Assembly (NCBI GenBank): GCA_002110485.1
Contig: MOWL01000069.1
Coordinates: 868,001-932,000, forward strand
From: Emergomyces orientalis
Lineage: Eukaryota > Ascomycota > Eurotiomycetes > Onygenales > Ajellomycetaceae
Length of the DNA stretch: 64,000 nt
Direction of reading: 5' to 3'
The notes beneath the pieces are model-generated. The model saw nothing but the letters and a program-made list of their open reading frames with translations. It did not search any database and was not told the DNA's origin. Both the position numbers and the translations under genes were made by a program. Numbering within the stretch: the stretch's first letter is position 1; each line of letters starts with the position of its first letter. This document shows, piece after piece, positions 1 through 11,538 of the stretch.

Positions 1-460
1 TGTCCTGAGCGGCGGCTACATTTATATTTGCCACAATAACGAAAAAGAGAGTGAAAAGCGCGGATATAGAAATAAATGAATGCATATTTGGCGGCAAAGC
101 GGAAAAGAAAAATGGAACGTAGGGATGAAAAAATGAATGAATTTTTTTTAATTTTGAATTTCTAGGTCAAAGTATTTTTCTTCTTTGAAAAGCTTTTGGT
201 GACCGTTCACACGAGAGAATGGTTGAAATATATGTGTGAAAATCCCGGCAAGCAAAAGCAAATGATTGAGCTGTGAAAGCGCTTGAAGGCGGGAATAATG
301 AATGAGATGGACGCATGGATGGGAAGCAGTAAAATGAAAACTTGAGCGCGGGAGCATTGAGATACATAATTTTATCAACGATTTTCCTAGGGCGATGCGA
401 AAAGAGAGGAGATCGTCTTTGCTTCAATCGCGTCATAGACATCAAACGAAGAACAGTAGA
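1..460. other. AT-rich stretch at window edge, no gene seen
   Basis: Only short frames without protein-like composition occur here. It may be 3' flank of a gene outside the window. Confidence 0.4.
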
Positions 461-961
461 TCATGCGACAGACAAAGGAGGAAACCAAGTTGAGTAACAT
501 CTCTTGATAAAATCAAGGCAACGAAAGGGAGTCAGGGGAGGGAAGTGGGAGGACATTACATCGACCATTTCGGTGATAATGGCATGTGGTGCACAGAGCA
601 ATATTAGCTCCTGTATCTGGAAGCCGATATGCCACAGACTATTCGAAACCGAGGCCGAATCTGGATCCGGGAGTGCTGGGCGTTCCATTCTGCTCAGCTC
701 CTTGTTGCACCGAGCAAGTAATATGCCATCCAGCATATTGATGATTTTTGTCGGAAGGAAAAAGGAAAGCCAGGCAGCACCAGACGGCGATATCTGGGAA
801 ATTCTCACTGAGGAGTTGCGAGATTTCTGAGACGGGGTGATTAGCTGGTTTTGTAATGAGAAGAATGGGTTGAAAAAAAGGAATGAAAAAGAGCTTCTTG
901 ACAACACTCGAGAACGGTCTGGAGCATGTATCGATGAGTAGGATATTTTTTTTGAGAGCAT
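461..961 (-). CDS. possible orphan reading frame, unknown function
   Basis: An open frame of 166 codons runs on the minus strand and ends at 461. Its last 90 codons or so look protein-like, with motifs such as MERPALPDPDSASV and LWHIGFQIQELILL and a mix of charged and hydrophobic residues. The first part is rich in S and F and looks less like protein, so the true start or an upstream exon could not be fixed; an internal ATG within the MERPALP segment is one option. I do not recognise the family. A 108-codon frame on the opposite strand (504-830) competes with it. A frame of this length is expected about once by chance in a window of this size. Confidence 0.22.
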   Translation of the reverse strand: MLSKKISYSSIHAPDRSRVLSRSSFSFLFFNPFFSLQNQLITPSQKSRNSSVRISQISPSGAAWLSFFLPTKIINMLDGILLARCNKELSRMERPALPDPDSASVSNSLWHIGFQIQELILLCAPHAIITEMVDVMSSHFPPLTPFRCLDFIKRCYSTWFPPLSVA

Positions 962-1971
962 GGTAGGCCCATATCTTAGAAACCTGTTTCAGCAAGTCAA
1001 CAAGTAAACGCGACGTGGGTTTGGATCAATGGACGTTTATATAAGTGAACGATATTTCAATAACTATAATTAATGCACAGGCATGATTTTATTTATTCTT
1101 GGAATGAATGGACATTGAAAACCAAACTCGAACTGGGAGAGGGAAAATATCGGCAAAATCCTGGTCTGAGTCTGGTTAAGGTCAAAATTGCCTTTGGGAA
1201 AAAAAAAACCCTATGAACAGGACCATTATTTATATAACCAACCAGACTTGCTTGGCACATAAATTTTTCGGAAATGAAAATAATGACTGTAGATGAATGT
1301 AAGTCTATAACTATTGAGTTATCTTCGATCAAGTTAATTTGTATAATTTTGCTTCTTCTCGTTCTCTTTTCTTTGTTGTTCTTTTTATTATTATTATTAT
1401 TTTTCTTTCAGATTTATTTTCTCCTTTTCCAATACATACATACATACGCATTTACATATATGAAAACCGGTCTGTTTTAACGATTTAAAATGCCACCAAG
1501 CGCAGGTTTCTGACAGGGCAGTTATATAATTATAAAAAGGAAAAGAAAGGGAATCGTTACGTACATGCGGAAAGGGGAAGGGAACACGGGAAAGGAAAGA
1601 ATATATTGCCGGTCATCATTAAGGGGAGGACAAGGAACAAGGAACAGGGAGAGAACCACAAGGAAAATCAGAAAATACTGTTGAGGAAGGGCGCAGCTAT
1701 ATGAAAAAAGAGGGGGAAAAGGGGGTGTTTATGCCAGGAAACTAAATAGGAGACTGTTTTTCCCGATTCGTTTTCCCTTACCCTGCTTGGCCACTACATT
1801 ATACAGACGAGAGAGGAAGGAAACAAAATATACACAAATATATGGCAGTAGGGACTTTGTAAAACCACACCGACAAGACACATCAGAATGAGTCGGCTTC
1901 CGACGGAAAAAAAAAAAAAAAAGGATAATGACAAGCAGTTAAATAACATATGCGTGGTTGGGGATTTTCGT
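962..1971. other. intergenic, 3' flank of the HECT ligase gene
   Basis: The stretch is AT-rich, with pyrimidine tracts near 1350-1430 and a poly-A run near 1909-1921. No coding frame is credible. The part next to 1972 is probably the 3' UTR of the HECT ligase gene. Confidence 0.5.
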
Positions 1972-4900
1972 TTACTCCTGGCCGAAGCCTAGGGTCTCCT
2001 CAACGGCAATGGACAACTTATGCTGTAGTGCCTCGTACGTCTTATATGGTGGTAGATCCAAGCGGTTGAAGCTGTGATTTTTCGACTGTTAGCGTGGGAG
2101 AAATATAGAAAAGGAGGAACAGGAAAGTTAGTAAGAAAAGAACATACCATGTATGCGACTTGGGTAACGCCGTGATTTCCCCGGATTTCTCAATGGTGAA
2201 TCGCCTGGGCCCGTCGCTGCCTTGCAGGTCCTTAAAGCCGTTAACGGGAATGCGTGAGGTACCCGTTGCGAATTGCAGGAGGCGAGATTTTTGCTCCGCA
2301 TCCCAAGTTCGTATGACCTTCCAGAAGTTCTGGATCACTTCGTCCTGTTCCTGATAGCCGCGGTAGTCGGTGTGTTTCTTCCAATCTTCAACGTCGATAT
2401 CTGCAATGCCGCCAATAAGGAGCTCCAATTCACGCTCGTCGAAGACGTTGACGAGGTCAGCTGGGATAAGCTCGTTGAATCCGGTGATGAAAGCGTTGAA
2501 TTGCTCTTCTACTCGTTTTTGAATTTTCCATTCTGTGATAAGTCTATTTATTTTTTTAGAGGGGTGGTCAGTTGGTATTGCTTATTATAGATATTGTTTA
2601 AGTCCTGGCAAATCGGAATCTACATACTCAACATATTGTTTCTTGTTCTCGTTAGTAACTGGGATGTTACCGCCATTGGGCAGCAAGTCAACGGTCTTCC
2701 TCTCGCCGAATTGGTCATCGTCAATCGAGAATGTGAGTTCGTCAAATACACCAGTAATGTCATGTTCCCTAATTTGTATGTTAGCAAGCTGTTATACTCG
2801 TAGCGTTGATTTAACAGAGAAAGACATACAATGTCCATGTTAAGTTTCTGTGGAAATCCTCATCAACACCCTCCATATCTTGCAGCGTAACCTTCTTCCT
2901 TAGCATCATTTTGTAGAATGCACCGATGAAGAACGAATCAAGGAAGCGGCGGTGGAAGATGGCAAGACCGACAACACGCCCTATGAATTTGAAATAATTC
3001 AAATGTTCAGGGTTGATACCAGAATGCGGGTTGATCTGGAGGGTATAGTTATCGTGCGCCGAATATTCGAACAGGCAGTAGAACGGGTTAAACATTTCGT
3101 GGGAAAGCAAGAAGAAGAATTCTCTGTTTTCGTATGTTAGTACAATGTGTTACTAATTTGTGGGCGACAGCAAAAAAAAAGTATTAAACAAACGAACCTG
3201 GAAAGACCGCCATAATCGAGCCCATCTTCGCCATCGAATTTGATCATTAACCGCTTCTTCAAATCCGAAGCACTCTGCCGCATGATCTCCGCATATGAAT
3301 CTTCGAAAATAGCACCTCGCCGGACTTTGACGTGGCATTGGCCAGACATGATCCGCAATGCTGGCTGGGATCTGAAGTAAATAAGCTTGCGCCGGAAATC
3401 GCGCTTGTATTGCGGAACGCCTTGGTCGAGGGACGAGGGGAGGCGTGGATCATCCCAGGTGGTAGTCTTCGTATTGTGATCAACAAAGTACACCCGTGCG
3501 GTGTTGGTTAGCCGCATTTCCCAGCCACTTGGTAACGGCCCAAGTTGAGACACAGGCTGCTGTTGAATGGTGGTATTATTTCCATTGGCATTTTGACCAT
3601 ACATGCGGATATATTGCTGTCGACGCGGATCGACCCAGGTGGTGGTTCTCGTGTTATGGTCCACAAAGTATGGCCGCCCTTCCGGGGTATAGCGCTGCTC
3701 CCATCCTGCTGGAAGCTCGCCAGTGCCGGCTGTCGTAGCTCCCGTGGCCATCATAGAAGCAGCATTTGCATTGGCAACACCCGGTGGGGTGCTTGCCTGC
3801 TGAGAGTCCGGTAGATTTGGCGAATTCGCGCCGGTGCGGTCTTCGGGGAGCATTCGGCTTTGATGAGCCCTGCGTTCCATCTGCATGTTGGCTTCCAGCT
3901 GGGTGCGTTGGGCCTGCTCATTGTAGTGTTGCGAAGGGCGTGTCCATGTTGTAGTTCTAGTATTGTGGTCAACGTAATATGTCCTGCCCAGATTATCTTC
4001 TCGTCGTTCCCATCCCGCGGGCAATCTTCCTTGGCTATCTTCGAAGGAACTCAGGTTGGCCCTGGAAGAAGTCGATCCATTCGCTGCCGGGCTAGGCCCG
4101 CCAGGGGGGGGACCGGCAGTGGCGGCGGTTGCAGCGGAAGGAGCTCGAGTGGGGAACATGGGAGATGGAGTAGCTGTAGTTGGCTGGTCGCCGGGTATTT
4201 GGTTAACGGCCGCACCAGCAGCCGACGTAGAAGACTGGGGTCGAAGTTGTTGTTGATACGAAAGGTTTGAAGATGGAGGAGCATTAAGGGAAGGCCTTAA
4301 GGAACCGTTTTGTGGCGGAACAGGTGTTGACAAGTTAGTAGATAGGTTTACGATTAGTTTTCCGTGGACAACGAGATTATCATTTGACTTCTTCAGGTCT
4401 CTCGTAAGCATCTCTGTAAGGGAAATAAATGGAGTAGTTAGCAATCGTCCTTGATTTCGGTTGGGCGTAGAGGTTTTGCGTAGAGGTTTGAGGATAAAGT
4501 ATTCACCATCGTCACCAACGTCTAAGTCTATCACATCCCCGATGCGAACATTTATGACCCCTAAGAAACCCTGGTCCTTCTTCTTGAACTTCTTCTGATC
4601 GAAAATCTGAATGGCGAGAATGGAATCTTCGGTAACTCTCCTAATATTGACAAAGCTCGATTAGATCCAACATAGTGCAACGTGAATTAAACAGGCATAA
4701 GGTGTCGTACAGGTCAAAGACTTCATTCCAATATGGGTTGAGTGTTTTTTTGATCACCGAGGTAGTATGGGTTTGTTCACCACCAACCGTTGCCACCGCG
4801 AAAGGATCGGGAAATCCTGGAGAATTAAAACAGTGACTGCGGTCAGTATAGAGTTCCCCTCATTTATATACGTCTCTTTCTCTATCGTTCCCAATATGTT

Positions 4901-5104
4901 TCCCCTCTCGTCTTGTTCACTGGTACCAGGGGGGTCCAACTTACGGAAAACATCGCGTTTGTACAGTCCATCAGCGGCGATGACTATGCTCTTGGTCAAT
5001 ATAGGGTAGATAATTTTGAGCGGGTCAAAGGATAGATATATCCTTACTTGTGACTCTAAGATTTGGTTGACTGGAGGGGCAAAAAGATTAGTATGTGATC
5101 CCAT
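1972..5104 (-). CDS. hulA: HECT-type E3 ubiquitin ligase, Rsp5/HulA (Nedd4) family
   Basis: This gene encodes the Nedd4-family ligase that ubiquitinates membrane transporters and their arrestin adaptors for endocytosis. Domains in order: an N-terminal C2 domain (SIVIAADGLYKRDVFR, then FPDPFAVATVGGEQT), three WW domains starting LPAGWERRED, LPAGWEQRYT and LPSGWEMRLT and each ending in a W-x-x-P, and a C-terminal HECT domain ending VEETLGFGQE. The start ATG at 5104 begins a 19-codon exon (MGSHTNLFAPP). Exon 2 (46 nt) starts AGC ATA GTC and ends in the C of an Arg codon completed by exon 3. An intron after DVGDDG carries the reading frame into EMLTRDLKK. The last exon is 1972-2071, its intron 2072-2147 and the preceding exon 2148-2532. 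This intron splits the TGC codon of the catalytic Cys in LPKSHTC. Inner exon borders between about 2530 and 3180 are approximate. The family call is very secure. Confidence 0.95.
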
Positions 5105-6626
5105 CGGGAAACCAGGGAGAGCGTAGCGATATAGATGTCTGTAACAAAGGGCATAAAAACGTACTCAGGTAAGTTGGAACCCATTCTGACGGCAGTCCTA
5201 GCTCAGCAGACCGTCTCCGTCTTCAGGACGGGTGGAGATATATGCTGAGGGGTGGCCGATGCAGGTTCGCATTCGTCACTGGGAAAGGGACCAGCAGCAG
5301 CGAAACGCCAACAGGGGAGGGTCAGATGGGATCTGGAGGAGTCCAAACGGAGATGCGTAGGTAGCCTGGATGGTAGGGAGCGAGAGACAGAGATAAGAGT
5401 TGCAGTGGTGGTTGTTCGTGAACGAGGGATGCAAGATGTCAGAGGCATCCAAGGCGTGGGAGCCGCCAACTGAGGCTGAGCAGTGGGACGGGCCAATCGC
5501 CGGGCCCGCAGCGAGCGAGAGTGTCAGTGGCGCGCCCAGAGAAAAGACCCGAACAAGTAAAGGCAAACAACTAAGGCAGGCAAGGCAATGCGCAAAAGTC
5601 CCGAAGTACGGGGAATGTCTCCTTATCCAGAGATATTTAGTAATGGATTCTCGGTTTTCCTAAGGGAGATGGAGTTTGAAGCTGTTGAGACGTAAAATAG
5701 TTGCTGCAGCAGAAAATGATGCTGAGCTAGCGCACGCAAAAGCCCCTCACCCTTGGGACTGTCTGTATTTATCACAATTATTTACGCTATTAGATATCGT
5801 CACTTGAATTAATACGCATGTGGATTTCCTAGGCATAAGTTACGAGGAATTAAAGTAGTAAATAAATAAATCCCTTGGTGATATTCATGGATAATCTTCT
5901 GTCGCGTGGTTGACATGTCTCTGCTAATATACATTTTCAAGCCCTGTGCCACACAATGACGATATATCCCCAGGTTTTTATGCTAATAACATCGAGTGTC
6001 CAAGGGGATATGTACCAGTGCGAGCAAAGCAACATCCCGTCGCAATATTCATTTCTGAATATACCAGTTCTAAACCCTAGCTGCAAGATAGCTCTCGTAA
6101 ATTTATAATAACCTGCTGTTCATTCAGACCCAAACCAAGAAAAATAATAAAAGAAGAAAGAGAAAGGAGGGAAACAAAGAAAAGGTAAGGAGATTTGATA
6201 GCAGGACGAGCAAAAAAAGAAAGAAAAAACAAATTGAAGAGATAGAAGCAGCCAGATAGAACATTCGGGCCTTCATTATCAAGCCCATTTTTGGTTTTGC
6301 CCTTGCCTCGGATTCAAAAAAAATTTGAACAAAAATTTGAACAAAAATTTGTAAAGTTCAACAACATCGCATTCGCTGTGTCATATCATACACACTCACA
6401 CCAACTCCGACAATTCGATTCGGCCCAATTCGATCTCTGGGAAGGAGAAATGAATGGATTCTCGATCGGACAATCGTCTTCGTTTCCCTTTCCTACAAAC
6501 CCCTCCCCCCCTCTTCAATAAGTACAAAGTGTCCTCCTTGATTAATGCGAATATTGATGTATATTGCGTTCGGAAAAGAAAGTAAACCCCCCCACCCCCT
6601 TTCCACCTTAGTTTAGACGGGTCCTT
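5105..6626. other. hulA promoter and leader region, Pab2 3' flank
   Basis: No credible gene is present. The 1.5 kb separates two minus-strand genes and must hold the hulA promoter and 5' UTR (a GC-richer part at 5200-5560) and the 3' UTR of the upstream RRM gene. A short tandem repeat of a 13-mer containing ACAAAAATTTG lies at about 6322-6352. Confidence 0.5.
6322..6352. repeat. short tandem repeat, 13-nt unit, about 2.3 copies
   Basis: The unit AACAAAAATTTG plus one base is repeated in direct array in the 3' flank of the Pab2-like gene. It is too short to indicate a mobile element. Confidence 0.6.
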
Positions 6627-7681
6627 TCAGTACGGTGCATATCCTCTCCCCCGACCCCTGTAGCCTCCGCGATATGCGCCTCGAGGAGGGAACCCCCCAC
6701 GTCCGAATCCGCCGCGACCGGGTGCCCCCCGGCCACGGCCACGGCCTCGGGTCATTCCTGGTAGGTTGGTTCGTTTGGGGACGACCTAAAAGAGCGCGGA
6801 GAGGGAGAGGGTTGGATTGTGTTAGTTATATAGTTATATGGAGAGTAAAGAAAGAAAAGGGAGGGAGAGAGGAGTAGTTGGCTCACCTTTAAATTCCTAC
6901 CGCGGAAGACACTCTCGTTCAAAACAAGCGCTTGGGCCACAAGACTCGGCTCAGTGAATTCCACATACGCATACCTGCGTGTATTTATACCAATTAGCGC
7001 TCCATCTCTTGCCAGGCAGCGCGGATGCAAAGTTTTTTGAATAAAGAAAAATATATATAAAAATACACCAGCTAATCTATGGCAACGCAAGGGCAGCAGC
7101 AGCAGCAGCAGAAAAGAGGGCAAGGCGAGACAAACCCCTTAGGATGGCCAGTGAACTTGTCGAGCAAGATGGTAACCCGATTTATCGACCCGCAGCTCTG
7201 GAAGTGCGCCTGGATCTCCTCGGGCGAGGCACCATAGTCGACATTTCCGACAAAAATGCTCCGCGCATCGATGTCCTCTTTATCCTCGCGCAGGCTCTCC
7301 GACTGCTGGTCCAGCGTCGCTTGCATCTCTCGTAGCTTGGCGGCTTCGGATTCCATCTCGGCCACCCGCTGTTTCATAGCGGCGATTTCCTCCTGTAAAG
7401 TGCGGTTGGTTTCTGTTAGTTACATGATTGATTTTCTTGGTATTTTTTAATTTTTTAATTTTGGAATGAAATGGCCATAGAGTAGGTTGGAAAGGGGAAA
7501 AAAAGCGATCTTTCTTTTTCATTTTCATTTTAAATCCTCTTTCACTTTCCAAGGTCTCTCAAATAAAGATGTATGTTTGCACTGTACTGTACATGTAGAT
7601 GTAGACGTAGCTTACCTCTTCATCACCAGCTTTCTCGTGTGTCTCCAGCCGTTCATCGGCGATATCAGCTGCATCAGCCAT
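6627..7681 (-). CDS. pab2: nuclear poly(A)-binding protein, Pab2/PABPN1 type
   Basis: This encodes an RRM protein that binds poly(A) tails in the nucleus and acts in 3'-end formation and exosome-linked RNA decay. The order seen is an acidic start (MADAADIADERLETHEK), a coiled coil (EEIAAMKQRVAEMESEAAK), a linker with DARSIFVGNVDYG (RNP2), the loop GHPKG joined by splicing to YAYVEF (RNP1), and an RGG tail (TRGRGRGRG, then repeated GGF and GGY). This coiled coil, single RRM and arginine-rich tail order is typical of Pab2 rather than cytoplasmic Pab1. ATG is at 7681 and the TGA at 6627-6629 follows GYAPY. At least three introns are seen: after GDEE, after GHPKG and after FRGRNLK, the last joining to VVPKRTNLPG. 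The last exon is about 6627-6777. Confidence 0.9.
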
Positions 7682-8775
7682 GATTGTGATTGGAGTGGTG
7701 GAAGCTCTCCCACTTTCTGAGAACCCCTAGATCGATAGAGCTGATAAATCCAACGAAATGGGCGGCGCGTCCTGAGAGATAGGGATTAGGGTTTTGCCAA
7801 AAAGGAATGTGCAGGGACACCCAAATAAGGAGACCAATAAGAAGAGGGTAGAAAGAAGGGTTTCAAAGTAAGGGAGGTGAAGGGTTGCAGAGACAGTGTT
7901 TCGTTGTATGCCTTGTATTGAAATTGTTGCTGGATGAGATTGAAGTTCTGGTGGAGGAATTGCCACGGATTAGGCATGGCGCCATCTCTCCAGGAACTTT
8001 TCTGAGGAAAATTGTGACGGAGTTTGAACTACACAAACTACACAACATATTTAAAACTAATGATAGAACTGATGTTTTATTGAATCACTCAGTTTTATTC
8101 GGAACTTAATAAATATATCTGGCTATTCATTTTCTGTTCATTTGACTGGGAAGCATTTTTTGCTTGCATGCTCCTCGTTTGTACGCTGCAAATTGGAAGC
8201 TTCAACTGCTTGATGAGTGCTCTATCTAATAAGTACTATTAAGAATTTTTTTTAAAAAAAATAAAAAATAAAAAAAAATAATTAATACCTACCAATGCAC
8301 ATACACGGGTGTTCATTGCCTAAAATTCGCCTGAAAAAACTGTTTCCTGCAGTTCCTTATCCCATGCACTGGCCACTATATACTCTGCCCTATATCATCT
8401 TCCAGCTCGCCATGATGAAATTTGCGTGAACCTATACATGTACAAATATGATAAGTAAAAGTAGCAGAAGCATGAACCCTGTCAAGAATCATTAACCAGG
8501 GCATAGGTGACTACACTGAATGAGGTGAAATTTGCGTTCCCCGAGAGACCTGCTGGAGCTTCAAATCCGACATGACGGGTCGTATATTATATGCCAGCAA
8601 ACAAATAGCAGGAATATTCTCTATTTCCTCAATTCCGCGACAATTCCGATATGTACACCATGTAAAAAGAATACTAAAAAAACAGGAACACCTTTGCAGA
8701 GAGTAAAAGACAAGGGAAAAAGTTGAGAGGAAAAAAGGAACAAAAGTAACAATCGACAAGAATTCGCTAGCGGGA
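7682..8775. other. intergenic, Pab2 promoter side and vps29 3' flank
   Basis: No credible gene is seen. A low-complexity A/T tract lies at about 8245-8285. The pab2-proximal part should hold that gene's promoter. Confidence 0.5.
8245..8285. repeat. A/T low-complexity tract
   Basis: Runs of T pass into A runs interrupted by single T. This is a simple-sequence tract in an intergenic region. Confidence 0.7.
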
Positions 8776-9724
8776 TCATGAAGGAGGAGGTGGTGCTTGT
8801 TTACGAAAAGAGACTTTCTCAACGGAGACAGTTTCCGCGCCCTGGGCATCCTTACGCAGTTGGTAGACGTATAGCACGAGCACATCACCTTGCACCTATA
8901 AAATCAATCAGCCACCTATTCCTATCCCGAACGAAAAATGGATTGTAATATCCCGGTTCAGGGCTACCTAAAATCCCCTACAAAATAGACCTGGTGTATG
9001 AAATTATAGGGAAAACTCACATCCATCAAACAAAAGCTGGGCGTTTGCTCCTCCTCTCCCAACCCACCCGCTGTTGTAAAAGCCCCAGTAGCACTGCCCG
9101 GGTTAATGAAGAACCTCCCTTCCAACTCATACGCCTCAAATTTATGGGTGCCACCCCACAACAGCACATCGACATCCATCTGCCGCGCGGCTATTAGCAG
9201 GGAGTCGGCATCGCCAGGTGGTATGATGGTGTGGCCATGGGTGAAACCGATGCGCAAACTGCCGTGGGTAACGACTTTGGAGAGCGGAAGGTTGGGTGAG
9301 TCGACGTCGAAGTCGCCCTTGACAAGTTGTAGGTCTGGGGCAATCTGGCGGAGGAATTCGAAGGTGTCGCGGTCGGTGAGGTTGCCGAGGCAGAGAATTT
9401 GGCCAATCTTACCGGGTGTGAGGAGTTTTTTGAACTGTATTGATTTGTTGTTTGGTTAGCCATTGGGATGATGTTGGTGGTTTAGCTAGCTCTAGGTAGC
9501 TGGTGCTTTGGCGGGGTAGCGGGCATGGGAATCGCAAACCTTTGCTGGAATATCCTATAATTATACAGAGCGGATGTTAGTACATGAATTGGCGCTCCTC
9601 TCATCAAGCAATCAAAGCAATGGGTTAGAGTGACGATAGGGCATATAGAAGCGGAGAAGCAACATACCGGAGCGCGGTCAGGGACGAAGAGGTCGCCAAT
9701 GGCCAGGACCAGACGGGAGGTCAT
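8776..9724 (-). CDS. vps29: retromer subunit Vps29 (MPP-fold scaffold)
   Basis: Vps29 binds the C-terminal solenoid of Vps35 in the retromer coat that recycles cargo from endosomes to the Golgi. The frame starts MTSRLVLAIGDLFVPDRAP and continues DIPAK, then FKKLLTPGKIGQILCLGNL, as in the family (GDL at the start, GNL, then GDFD, THGH and WGGTHKFE). Exon 1 is 9668-9724. Exon 2 is only 15 nt, 9540-9554, coding DIPAK. Exon 3 begins at 9434 and ends LMD. Exon 4 starts VQGDVLVLYVYQ, and the protein ends KQAPPPPS. GT-AG borders fit at all three introns and the frame is kept. The ATG at 9722-9724 was chosen because the family starts just before RLVL. Metal-ligand-like positions (GDL, GNL, GTH) are kept, although the fold usually acts as a scaffold rather than an enzyme. 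Confidence 0.95.
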
Positions 9725-11538
9725 GCTTGTAGAGCGGTCTTCAACAACCCATTCCTGGAGGATGCAATTACAAATGTGCGATGACAACAGGCTTCTTCTC
9801 TTCTTCGTCGCCTCGCCGTGGTATAATTGCTAATATCCTCCTGTTGTTCTGCCTGATCCTTTTCAAGGTTCAGTATTATGGAGCTGACTAACACACTCCC
9901 GCGGCTGTAGCGGCTGTTTCTCAAAAAGGGAAAGGTGGCTTTTGCATTTTGGCGCCCCAGCCGCCCCAGCCCTAACTTCGAATACGCAACTTGGACAAGG
10001 AGACAAGAGACAATAACATAGGAGACAATTATTTTGTTAAACACAGAGATATATATGCGGGGTATGTGGATTATACGGACTATCTGATTCAAGAGCTCAA
10101 CTAAGCGCTATCTTGTTTGTTCAACTGGCTAAAGAGAAGGAAATACTGGAGCCAGTTTATCGGATGGCGATCAAGACATTAACCATACTCTTGCTCCTCT
10201 AGCAGGCTCCCCTCTATGGTTATACTGAGATGGACTGTTGGCTGATGCAAGAAAAACTTCCATCAATGGTTAATATTCAATGGGACCTATTATCAACAAA
10301 GGGAGGCAGAACTAAGTTGACACCAATTGTATTTCTTGGAGAAAATATGACTGTTTGGTTTGAACAGGGAATGCTTACAAAATAACCCATCCGATGGTTA
10401 GTTAATGGATTTACTTCTGTTTTCCGAAGTCCTCATTCCCTGAGCAAACTCACTGTACGGCCAAATCCACGTTTCATTAGGGATATCAAGAAAGAATTCC
10501 TGACCATTGAAGCTCACACACCCAAAAGTAACTTTAGCATTCGGTCGAGCTATCTTTGTCGAAACTTTAGCTGAAACGCTCGATATGCGTTGAATCCCCC
10601 TGCAAGAAGCTCGGATCTTCTCGATCGAGAAGACGGAGTTCGGTTGGGGCGGACCTGATCATCGTGACACTAAAAATCACGCCCCTAATGAACAGCGGCT
10701 GGCTAATGGCTTGCAGGGCCAACCATCAATTTCATTGCCAGTGTCTTTACAATGCCCACTCAAATTTCGCGCGTCCCACAACGCAGCCTGGCAGCCAATT
10801 AGTATTGTTCGTTGGAGTGCGGAAGAGCTTGGCTATCGGGAATCTCCGACGCCAGCGGCCAGCGGCATGCCCCTTTCGCAGATACCTCAATTATGGGGAG
10901 TCCTCCATTCTACTCTTGAATCTGACGACTTGAAGGAAGGCTCTATCTGAGAGTTAGTTGGGAGAAACAGTCTTATAGACATTAGTCATGCTTACAGGAA
11001 TCGAGAGTGTCAAATGAAGCAACAGTAGGAGGATATTCATACTGTCATGATTTTCTTCTCGTACATTGGCGTTTCTTTCATATAGATTACATTTTATATA
11101 GATTTACTAGTATCAGGATTAAGAGAACTAATAGCTAGTTCCAAATTATCAATAAAAAACATATTTTTGTGGTTGAAAATGCATTCCAACTGGTAAAAAT
11201 AATAACAACCGATGGGCGTCTTTCCCGATGGTATGGATGCTATGGGATGGGGGCAAATAAAGATAGAATTTAGCCCTAACTACGGATTAGCTGAAACTAA
11301 AATCTCTTTGGGTCAACAGCAGAAAAAAGAAAAAAAGCAAGAAAAAAGAAATGAAGACCTAAAGTAGGTTCTACTGGAACGGGGTTATTTATCCTCTCTC
11401 GGTCGAAATACTTTCCATATCTTCTCATTGACTCCTCTATCTCGTTCTACTATATTTTCACCCTCCAAACATACCTATCTTTGCAGCATCCGCATCTGCA
11501 GATTGGCTGCAAAAAAAGCAAGGAAAATAGAAAAGCAT
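9725..11538. other. 1.8-kb intergenic region between divergent genes
   Basis: It separates vps29 (-) from the aminotransferase gene (+) and should contain both promoters. No open frame with protein-like composition was found. A frame at 10711-10950 is short and unconvincing. Pyrimidine-rich sequence lies at 11390-11470, next to the aminotransferase start. Confidence 0.5.
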
